A stretch of DNA of 64,000 bases, taken from contig OX439035.1 in the NCBI GenBank assembly GCA_949317995.1, forward strand, positions 4,463,227-4,527,226, in the 5' to 3' direction. The translations under genes were made by a program, and so were the position numbers. This document shows positions 25,201 through 37,200 of the stretch, piece by piece (within the stretch, counting starts at the first letter, position 1; each line of letters opens with the position of its first letter). The notes under the pieces are model-generated. The model worked only from the letters and a program-made list of their open reading frames with translations, was not told the origin of the DNA and made no database searches. The DNA is from Acholoe squamosa. Taxonomy: Eukaryota > Annelida > Polychaeta > Phyllodocida > Polynoidae.

Positions 25201-28200
25201 CGTAGGAAGACTTACAGATTTAGGAGAAATCCCATCCCTGCATTACCATTATGTCTGAGCTATATTATAGTGAGGACTGAGTCCGGAGGAAATTTTTAGG
25301 CAAGCGGTTGTTAAAAGAAGACTCTCAACAAATCAGATTTGAAGCCCTGTGCCCTGTTTCTGCCCAGCAGTTTTGTTGTCCTATTCTAAAATGAGTAAAT
25401 ATGGGAAATATATAGCTAAAAGACATAAAACTACCATTATCAGAGCTGTTTGAACCAGCTACCTGTGACAGACTCCTCAAGGCCTGACATCTGCTGGCTT
25501 GTAACAGGACTACACATGTACCACTCTAAGTGCTTACAATAAGAAGATGAATGATAGCCGCTATATGGCACCATATGGCGCATGCACTTTCAAAGACTGC
25601 ATCGTGCATTATCCCTTTAAGAGCCGCTGATGCAAGAGTGCATCATGTCCATTGGTCGTCATGATGCACCAATGAAGTGCTGGCGAGCTAAAAGCTAAAT
25701 GGTAAATGACGGGGGACCACCCTCGAAAGTAGGTCATAAGGGGTGCGTTAGGTTGCTAACTTTTATCTCTTACTATGTCTGCCCACATGCCAGATTCTTT
25801 GAAGATTCAGAGAAAAGGTGACTTAATGTTACAATTTTAGGGGGCATATTTAAAGATTTATTTTGGGGGGATCGTAGATGCAAAATTTTGATTTGGGGTT
25901 CAGGGGCAGAGCCCCGAAAATGGTTAGTTCTTAACTCTATGTCTGTTTTTTTCAGTGGTACCGAACGCACCGTTCATGACCTGCTTTTGGGACTGGTCCC
26001 CCGTCATTTACCTTAAAAGCGCGGCCGCTGACGAGACTGCTTGCGACACTTCATTAGAGCATCATGCTAACCCTCCTAGGGTGCATCATTCCCGTAGGGT
26101 CAGCATGATGCATGAATGTAGCCCTGGTGAGTTACTCGCTGGCACTGCTTGGCCAACAAGCATGATGCATTAGCAGTCCTTCACCCTTTCAGGGTCGCTG
26201 GGCTGCATCATAACGACCAGCGGGCATGATGTATTAATGCATCAGTGGCCGTTAAAGGGTTAAAGGGTGAATGCTCGCCATGTTGGGCATGATGCATGAA
26301 TGCAGCACTGGCGAGTAGACATACCAGGGCTGCATTCATGCATCACACCGACCAATGGGCATGATGCGTTTAGCGTATCCCTTTCCTTCACAGAGTTGTA
26401 CTGAAGACATGAACTTGTCCAGTTTCTGTGCTATATAGTGGCTACCCTCTATGGTACACTGACATGCTATAGCATCATCCATTATCCTTAAGCGGTGTCA
26501 TAACATGCGCAATGGCTCCTTATATTCAGATTTAACCCTTAAAGGGCCGCATAATGTACCATAAAACCCTGCAAACAGGTCACAGGGTTAATTTACAGCT
26601 TAGAGGGTATAAGTGGGACTGGAGCTGGTTCTGGCAACATGCACTGATAAGCTGATAAGATGGGAACCAGCTTGTCCCTGGAAGTGGAGGTTCCAAGGTA
26701 CCCATCATGAATATGGCTTATCGGTGTACATGTTTTGCCACCTTTGGCATAACTGGCGAAATTCCAAATGGTGGACCCACTGGATATTGGTCTAGGCTCC
26801 AGTGGGTGAGATACATCATGCTGCACTTTAATCGCTAAAGGCGGTCAATGCACCCTGAGTGGTAGTGTTGAACCAGCTACGATGAATGATTTAAGCTAAA
26901 CATGCATATATGGATACAGACAGCCCTAAGGAAAGCGAAGGAACTGGAGCCTTTTATGTGTACCCATGTGAGCACAAGAAAACCATTTCTAGGAAAGAGA
27001 GAGGTACTGTAAATACTGTAATTGAGGGGGGGGGGCGGCTACACGATCTCGTCGCCTCAGTGCATCAAGGTTGTAACTGTAGGAGCGTCAAAAGAAGTGT
27101 TACAATTACTATAGCACCAAGTTGACACAACCATATTTCACTGGGACATGATCAGTGGCGGATCCAGGATTTGGAAAAGTAGGGGGTGCGGCCCGAAAGG
27201 AGGAGCCGCACCCCCTATTTTTGGGCAAAATATGTAGTTAAACTCTTTAATAAGTACTGGGAAAAAGGGGGGTGCACGCGCCTCCCTCTAAATCTGCCAT
27301 TGCCATGTAGGCACACATAAGATAGACAGAGCTTCAGTACTTTCATAGGAGGTAGATAAGGGCCAGTAGATTTTAAAACAAAAGAAATCTCAATTTTGCC
27401 AGCCTGTCAGTAACCACATTGTTGCACCGAGGCTTCGATACTGTTATTGAAGCTAAAGGACTAGACTCAGCACAAAGAATGTGTTCGGAACTTTTAGCTT
27501 CAGCCTGACACATTTAGTCTGCTTTAGGCTATGGCCCTAGACCCCTAAAATAGACATGGCGACATGGGCCTTTTTATGCTTAGTGACAGGGCGACATGGG
27601 CCTTTTTATGCTTAGTGACATGGGGACATGGGCCTTTTTATGCTTAGTGACATGACGACATGGGCCTTTTTATGCTTAGTGACATGGGGACATGGCCATT
27701 TCTTGAATTCGACAGGGGGACATGGCCATTTCTTAAATTCGACATGGGGACATGGCCATTTCTTAAATTCGACATGGGGACATGGCCATTTCTTAAATTC
27801 GACATGGGGACATGGCCATTTCTTAAAATCGACATGGGGACATGGCCATTTCTTAAATTCGACATGGGGACATGGCCATTTCTTAAATTCGACATGGGGA
27901 CATGGCCATTTCTTAAATTCGACAGGGGGACATGGCCATTTCTTAAATTCGACATGGGGACATGGCCATTTCTTAAATTCGACAGGGGGACATGGCCATT
28001 TCTTAAATTCGACAGGGGGACATGGCCATTTCTTAAATTCGACAGGGGGACATGGCCATTTCTTAAAATCAACATGGACATTGGGGCCCCCATCAAGGGC
28101 CCCTAGGCTGATCTCTCATGTCTACCGGTATAACTGTAGCTGCCTCCGTAAGAGATCTTGAACGTCTGAGTTCCTCGATGGCTCCCGGATGTAAAACTAA

Positions 28201-31200
28201 ACAAACAAACAAACAAACAAAAATCCATAAGAGATCCTCTTACAACTTTGGGTTCTGCTGTCAAATGGCCAAATTTAGGTGTGGTTTCACAGTTGGTACC
28301 TATCATTAATGAGTCAGTGCCCCCCCTCCCTTCCCCAGAGCTTAGGTTCCACCCATGGAGCAGAAAATGTGTTTGACAGGCCTTGATGACAAGTCTGTAG
28401 GGGTAATCTTAACCCTGTAAGGGCCACTAGTGCAGGAGTGCATCATGCCTATTGGTCGTCATGATGCACCGATGAAGTGCTGGTGAGACTGCTCACCAGA
28501 ATTTCATTTGAGCATCATGCCGACCCTCCGCGAGTGTATTGACCCAGCAGGGTCGGCATGATGCATAAATGTAGGCCTGCATTCATGCATCATGCCGACC
28601 AATGGGCATGATGCGTTAATGCATCAACAGCCCTTAAAGGCGTACAGCTGTATGGGGGCTGTGGGTGGCTCTTTCACACTGATGAAACTAATCAGATATA
28701 AGGCTAGTGTAATGTGTATAGACTGAGGCTGGCACCATCCTGGCTGCACAACTAGTCTGCTATATAATACAACAAAACATCAGTAGTGGCCTCTGTAAGG
28801 ACCGGGCTATCCAGAGCTCTCAAGTTTTGGTAAAGCCAAAGACTGAGACCTTGTCCGAACTGAGAGCGCTCATATTTTTTAAGCACAATACACCTGGAAG
28901 TTTTGATAATCCAGAGTTCATTTGCAACATTATAAAGCAAATTCTGCATGCTAAGTTGTGGATGGATGCCCAGGTGCACTATACAAGCCTAAACTGACTC
29001 TACAGAGCCTTAAATTTGAAAGATAAAGGCTTCTCTGCATGAGAACTTGAAATAAGTTAGGAGCTCTGGAACGCATCAATCAAATGTCGGTCTTGAATAA
29101 GCACTGGGTGTAAGGAGGTATTTAAATCAATCTTAAAAACTAAACTAGTGAAAACTAATCAAATTTCATAATTGTCGGTCTAAAATAAGAGTGGGGGTTA
29201 CACAGGTATTGAAATTTATAATCATCCAGGTGTTAAAACGGGCAAAAAAGTGTTGTATAATAGGGGCCCAGCTCTGGCTCTAAGTCTTCGGCTGATGTTT
29301 TAAGCCACATGGCACAGGCTGTCAGATAATTGCACATAGATCTTGCACATAAAGAATTCAGAATTGGACTTTGGGTAATTTTATAGGCATCTTGAACTCA
29401 TAAAAATTCTGAAATTAGAAGGATTCTGAAAATTTACACCACTGAAACCTCAACACTTATTGAGCAGCAAACATTGAAACAGGCCTTCCCTTCTCAGCCA
29501 ATCACAGCCATGTATGGATTAACCAATCAGAGGGCCATAAGCTAGTTGCTGCAGCAATATCTGCACTACCACACTCTATATCATCTTTCCTGCTTTGAAA
29601 CTAGTAGATAATACACATAGGCTAATCTGGAATGACAGCCTCAAATTCTCTTACACGCAGTCTTCCATTTCCTCAAGTCCCTTTACGCGACGCTAAAGTA
29701 ATTATCAAATTCCCTCAGAGGCCTGGAAGGTGACATTAATTCAATTCTAGGATCCTTTTACCGCAATATAAGCCACTGCTGCCAGGCTGGAGCAAATTCA
29801 TCTCGTGAAATATATCTTTTTATACATGCCAATTGCTTTCTGAAGCCATTCCTCAAAATTTCAACTCTTATAGCAGGATTTGAGACTACAAGATAGACTA
29901 CATGTCAATTTTTGGTTTCAAATGTTTTTGATCATATGCCAAATTACCTGTAGAAGGCCCTGGTTTAGTTTATAAGCTTAGGCCACACCAAAAAAAAAAT
30001 AAGTTGGTCTACGGATTGCCCTCTCCATATATTCGGAAATACAAATTTGATTTTCCTCTGAAAAAAATCTTGTCTACGGATTTCGCTCACTTCAGTTTCT
30101 ACAAGTTTTCTCTTTGTGATGTTTGGCAAAATTAAAAAAAAAAAATTTGTTCACTCGCCTCAATTTCCCAGTAAGGAATCCATTGGATGCTAAAAAATTC
30201 TTTAAAAATAAATAAATAAAAAATTCGCTCGCTTTCAAAACCAAAATCCATAGACCAACTTATTTTTTTGGTGTGGCCTTAGACAAAAGAAGAAAGATGC
30301 ACTATCACTAAATGTTTACTTCTCTTCACATATTTTATATATCACTATCACTAAATGTTTACTTCTATTCACATATTTTATATATCACTATCACTAAATG
30401 TTTACTTCTATTCACATATTTTATATATCACTAAATGTGTACTTCTCTTCACATATTTTATATATCACTATCACTAAATGTTTACTTCTCTTTACATATT
30501 TTATATATTCACTATCCCTAAATGCTTACTTCTCTTCACATATTTTATATATCACTACCACTAAATGTTTACTTCTATTCACATATTTTATATATCACTA
30601 TCACTAAATGTTTACTTCTCTTCACATATTTTATATATTCACTATCACTAAATGTGTACTTCTCTTCACATATTTTATATATCACTCCCACTAAATGTTT
30701 ACTTCTCTTCACATATTTTATATATCACTCCACTAAATGTGTACTCCTATTCACATATTTTATATATCACTACCACTAAATGTTTACTTCTCTTCACATA
30801 TTTTATATATCACTACCACTAAATGTTTACTTCTATTCACATATTTTATATATCACTAAATGTTTACTTCTCTTCACATATTTTATATTTCACTATCACT
30901 AAATGTGTACTTCTCTTCACATATTTTATATATCACTACCACTAAATGTTTACTTCTATTCACATATTTTATATTTCACTATCACTAAATGTTTACTTCT
31001 ATTCACATATTTTATATATCACTATCACTAAATGTGTACTTCTCTTCACATATTTTATATTTCACTATCACTAAATGTTTACTTCTATTCACATATTTTA
31101 TATATCACTATCACTAAATGTTTACTTCTATTCACATATTTTATATATCACTAAATGTTTACTTCTATTCACATATTTTATATTTCACTATCACTAAATG

Positions 31201-34200
31201 TGTACTTCTCTTCACATATTTTATATTTCACTATCACTAAATGTTTACTTCTATTCACATATTTTATATTTCACTATCACTAAATGTGTACTTCTATTCA
31301 CATATTTTATATATCACTACCACTAAATGTGTACTTCTATTCACATATTTTATATATCACTACCACTAAATGTTTACTTCTCTTCACATATTTTATATAT
31401 CACTACCACTGAATGTTTACTTCTATTCACATATTTTATATATCACTAAATGTTTACTTCTCTTCACATATTTTATATATCACTACCACTAAATGTGTAC
31501 TTCTATTCACATATTTTATATTTCACTATCACTAAATGTGTACTTCTCTTCACATATTTTATATATCACTACCACTAAATGTGTACTTCTCTTCACATAT
31601 TTTATATATCACTAAATGTTTACTTCTCTTCACATATTTTATATATCACTATCACTAAATGTGTACTTCTCTTCACATATTTTATATATCACTAAATGTT
31701 TACTTCTATTCACATATTTTATATATCACTATCACTAAATGTGTACTTCTCTTCACATATTTTATATTTCACTATCACTAAATGTGTACTTCTATTCACA
31801 TATTTTATATATCACTAAATGTTTACTTCTCTTCACATATTTTATATATCACTATCACTAAATGTTTACTTCTATTCACATATTTTATATATCACTATCA
31901 CTAAATGTGTACTTCTCTTCACATATTTTATATTTCACTATCACTAAATGTGTACTTCTATTCACATATTTTATATATCACTACCACTAAATGTTTACTT
32001 CTATTCACATATTTTATATATTTTGGAATTTTGGGAAACTTACCGTAGGGTACCGGAGGGAAGTTGAAGTAAAACTTCTTATTTTACCGAGGGAATACGG
32101 GGTATTGGAGGAACAGATGAGATACGACCGAAGCCGGTCACGTGACGACAGACTTGAAAACCTAAAATCTATGAGTAGAAAAACACACACAATTTTCTGG
32201 AAACAACCAGATTAGACATTTCAATTTTTTCATATAATAATAATGACCTCGAAAGAATACGGGTAGGGTGGGAAGGGCATCTGTTCCTCCAATACCCCGT
32301 ATTCCCTCGGTAAAATAAGAAGTTTTACTTCAACTTCCCTCCGGTACCCTACGGTAAGTTTCCCAAAATTCCAAAATTTTACCTCGGGAATACCTCGGGT
32401 ATTTCCGTAACTGATGAGATGTTGAAAGCGAATGTGTTTTTCTAGTCATAAAGATTTTTGGCTATTATCAATAATTCTCAATTATTATCAATTTAATAAT
32501 TGACCAAGACCAATACAGAATCAATTCAACACCTTTAATTTTCTGACCTTTACCAACTTGGTTAAAGCACAGTACACTAGTTATCTGGAGTAGTCAAATA
32601 ACCAACCAAAGCAATTAATACACCAGACAACCCATACATTTGAACGTTCAACAAATCTAATCTGCTAGTCTCAGCAAGTTAGTAGCTACATGCTCTGTAT
32701 CAACCTCGATGGGCTTGTTGTAGAATTTCCGATATGAGTCAGCTGACTTCCACCCTGCCAGGCGCATTACGGCATTCAAGCAGGATCCTACCTTGGTGGA
32801 AGCTGAAGCTGAAGCCCCACGAGTAGAGTGGGCCTTCCAACGTGAAGTGTCAATCTCAGCCATGTCTAGAGTGGCAATGGTCCACCTGGCCAGGGTATCC
32901 CTACTGATTCCGTCATGAGGCGAAATGTAACTCATAAGGAGCTGCAGTGGATTTTCAAGAGGTGGGAGGTTCAGCTTCCTCCTAAGTCGTTCAGACTTTT
33001 CACGGACCTTTTGCCTCCTAGTGAGATATGCTTTGAGGGTGCTGACCACACAGAGTTTTTCATTCAGGATGTAGGGTCGCAAGACCACAGTGTTTAAAGG
33101 GTCACCGACTCTGTTAGACTTTAACAGAGTACTGAGTCTGAAGACAGCATTTCTGTCTTCCCAAGACAGTTCATCTGTCCTTAACGCTAAGATTGTCTGC
33201 CCTCTTTGAGATGTGACAAGCAAAATTAAGACCGCTAGTTTCAACGATAACCATTCATTCTTGCATTTCTCAAGTCCTTTAATATGTGCAGGCCCATATT
33301 GAACTCCTGCCGAGTAAGCTACCATAAGACCTATGAGAGATGCAACCTCCCTGATTTTTGGCTTGACTTTCCCCAGCAGCAAGTAGGAATCTGACATGAA
33401 TTTGTCTACCTTCTCCTGAGTTGGATATATAGACATATCCACAGAGTCAATCCAAAAACCCAAGAAAATCACCTTTTGCGAGGCTACAAAGGCTGACTTA
33501 TTTGGGTGAATTACAAAGCCTAACCCATCCAGGGTTTCACACACTCTTCTGATAGATTGCTCACAACCTTCTTTTGACTCATGCATAATAAAAGAATCGT
33601 CAATGTAGGGGAAACAGATGTGTCCCTCCTCCCTTAGCTTTGCGAAGGGGGGAGTGAGCAACTTAGTGAATACTCTTGGTGCACATGAAAGACCGTTTGG
33701 CATCCCTACAAACTGGTAGAGGACCCCATTCCACCTGAACTTCAGAAATTTACGATAATCTTCTCGTACAGGAATAGAGTAATAGGCATCCTTTAAATCT
33801 ACACTCCCCATAAAACAATTAGGGGTGACAAGGTCCACAGCAGTTTGTAGGGAGGCCATCTTAAAATGCTCATACATGACCTGCTTGTTCATATCTGTCA
33901 AATCCAATATAAGCCTGTAATCCCCATTGGGCTTGGGACGCAGGAAAACATTGGAGATGAATTCGCCCTGTTCATGTACTGTAAACTCAATAATACCCCT
34001 AGCTACCATTTTATCTACTTCCTTATCCATAAAGGCCACCTCTACCGGATCAAGTTTATATGGAGGAGGCACCCAGTCCTGGGATGGTAAGGCATTAAAG
34101 TCAATGGTGACACCCTGAGACATGGCTAAGATCCAAGGGTCCTTGGTGAGTTTAAACCAAGCATCAGCACACTTCAGAATGTTTCCCCCTTGAAAGGATT

Positions 34201-37200
34201 GGACAGTGTTATGTATTGGGAAGGGACTCACCTGCCCTACTTGGGCCCCTTCTTGGAAAAACCCTGTTGGGCTTGCTGCTGCTGACCTTGGCCCTGCGGA
34301 CGAGGTGCTTTGAAGCGGTAACCCTGGCCTTGTGTCTGGTAATTCTGAGAGTAAGTCTGCCTGTAGCCATGAGCCACTTGAAATCTCGGCTGAGCGTACT
34401 GATGGCGCGGAGCAGGGTAGCGGCCCCTAGGGCCCTGGACATAGTAGTGGTTCTGTCCATAAGGGTGTCTAGGCCCCCAGGCTTGAGCAGGTGCTGTGCC
34501 CATGACCTTCTGCCTCTTAGACTGGGAATGAGAATCCTGCGGCCCCGGGCGTTTGGACGCTAGAACCTTGTCTGAGATCTTCTTGTCCTCCTCAGCTTGT
34601 TTAATACGAGCCTCCAGGTTGCCCCCAAAAAGCCATTGTGGGTCCCCATCAATGTTGGTCTTAGTGAGCGCCTTAGCATAGGGCTTAGCAAGGAAAGGTT
34701 TTAGCAAGTCCCTCCTCTTCACCGATAGCCCATTGCATACATTGACCAGTAGTCTGGTTGCCTTATTAAAATCCCTTCCAAAGGCATCCAGTTGTTGGTC
34801 CTCGGGCCCTTTCTCCAACATCATCGAGCCTAACGGTGCCATAGCTGCAATGGCTGAGACCACCCCTTTCTGCAGGGTCTGAAGAGATACATCCAGCATA
34901 CGCACTGCCGCATTCTTGGAAAGTGCCTCAGAGTTGAAAATTGCTTCCTCTAACTTAGGTGCTACCAGTCTCTGCACATTTGAAGGCCTAGGAAATTCTT
35001 TAGCCGCTTTCTCCAAGTCCTGGGCAATATAAGTCTCTTCAAAATAGGAATTGATGGCATCGGAGAGGGCTTCATGTACGTTGGGGCCTTCCTTGGTTAG
35101 TTCCGCTTTTTCCCGTCTGTAGGACTGGATACTCTCAGCTAGGCTTCCAGTTAGCCCCTTGAGATAGTCTATTGGAGGTGGCTTAGCCTTTGACGACTGT
35201 GCCTCAAAATCACCTTGCACAGAAGCCACTTCCTCCTCATCATCCACTACTGACATAACATGTGCCTGTCCATGTGGGCCTAGTACCACATAACCCTGAC
35301 CTTCCTCCTCTACAGGTTCACACTGGTAGGCCATGTGATCCATACCATAGGCATAATCCATCGGCTGATAAGGGTCCTGATAGTAATCATAACCCTGCTG
35401 ATAGTAGGGCATAGGAGGAGCCCATCTTTGAGGTGGCTGCTGGACCAACAGCACAGGAGCACTGGGAGTCTCAGTAGTTTGAACTTCAGGCTCCTTCTCA
35501 GAGTTTACTGAAATCACAGTGTCTTTCTCAGCACCCTTATCCTTAGAATGCCTAGATGAAGATCTAGCAGAGCTGGAACTTGAACTAGAGTTCTTATGTG
35601 ATTTCTTTCCCTTCTCCACAGCAGTGGGACTGGACTGAGATGTACTTGCCATCCTGGAAAAAGACCAGAAATAAAAAGATTATAGCCTAGCTGCTGATCG
35701 ATATGTACTTAGAGCAGGACTAGAAAACATGTACCTGGAGTAGACCCGCTTAGCGGCAACGGCGAACTCGCCGAGCGGTATGTACTTAGAGCAGGACAAG
35801 ATACATGTACCTGGAGCAGACCCGCTTAGCGGCAACGGCGAAACTCGCCGAGCGGTATGTACTTAGAGCAGGACAAGATACATGTACCTGGAGCAGACCC
35901 GCTTAGCGGCAACGGCGAAACTCGCCGAGCGGTATGTACTTAGAGTAGGACTAGATCATGTACCTGGAGCAGACCCGCTTAGCGGCAACGGCGAAACTCG
36001 CCGAGCGGTATGCACTTAGAGGTATACTTTAGGTAGCTCTCGCGTTGTCCTACTCTAAGTACGCAGGTACAACCGCGCTGGTGCTCGGCGAGCCCCAACG
36101 AAGAATTTTTCGATCGCTATCGACCAAAACTGCCCGAAAAACGGGCAAACTGAAGGCAAAATGGGTGCCAAACATCAGGGAATGCTCAAAAAACCCTGTT
36201 AGATCCCTGTAACGAGAGAATTCCAGCGGAATTCCTCCAGGAATTTGTAAAAATGTAAATTCTCTCTACGGCCTGCCGACACGACAACCGTCTTTGAGAG
36301 AAAACTTTATTTTCTAGCACTAAAAGGGTACCCCAACGGCGTAACCCTGGCTAGAAGCAAACGAGAACAAAAACCCTTAAAATAGGGCAAAAACTGCCCA
36401 GAAAAGGGCAGTAAAATGGGTAAAACCGATCAAAAACTCACCTGGAAATTTGAAACCGTCTGCCAAACACGGACGCTCGATCCAAACTGTCGTCACGTGA
36501 CCGGCTTCGGTCGTATCTCATCGGTTACGGAAATACCCGAGGTATTCCCGAGGTAAAATCATTAAATGTTTACTTCTCTTCACATATTTTATATATCACT
36601 ACCACTAAATGTGTACTTCTCTTCACATATTTTATATATCACTAAATGTTTACCTCTCTTCACATATTTTATATATCACTATCACTAAATGTGTACTTCT
36701 ATTCACATATTTTATATATCACTACAACTAAATGTGTACTTCTCTTCACATATTTTATATTTCACTATCACTAAATGTTTACTTCTCTTCACATATTTTA
36801 TATTTCACTATCACTAAATGTTTACTTCTATTCACATATTTTATATATCACTATCACTAAATGTGTACTTCTATTCACATATTTTATATATCACTAAATG
36901 TTTACTTCTATTCACATATTTTATATATCACTATCACTAAATGTGTACTTCTATTCACATATTTTATATATCACTAAATGTTTACTTCTATTCACATATT
37001 TTATATATCACTATCACTAAATGTGTACTTCTATTCACATATTTTATATATCACTAAATGTTTACTTCTCTTCACATATTTTATATATCACTAAATGTTT
37101 ACTTCTATTCACATATTTTATATTTCACTATCACTAAATGTGTACTTCTATTCACATATTTTATATATCACTACCACTAAATGTGTACTTCTATTTGCAT

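Larger units (their letters stand above)
32021..36559 (-). mobile_element. DIRS-like tyrosine-recombinase retrotransposon, broken
   Basis: Parts seen on the minus strand: a 5' inverted terminal repeat near 36559-36514, a tandem-repeat leader, a Gag-like ORF (35652-34237), an ORF with reverse transcriptase and tyrosine recombinase motifs (34231-32657), a 3' terminal repeat (about 32420-32376) inverted to the first with one mismatch in about 45 bp, and a foldback (32376-32021). RT plus tyrosine recombinase with inverted ends defines DIRS-type elements. It is shorter than the family norm and not all usual parts are seen, so I judge it broken, with about one large break. Near-identical ends and open frames suggest a young insertion. 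It sits within a satellite array. Confidence 0.85.

Noticed and set aside
27628-28161. Open frames of 148-177 codons with repeating [10 protein letters not shown]-type units
   Set aside because: Product of the 30-bp array inside repeat K; open in several frames on both strands.
30398-30779. Open frames with repeated FTYFIYH units
   Set aside because: Satellite-derived; interrupted by stops in other phases and without gene signals.
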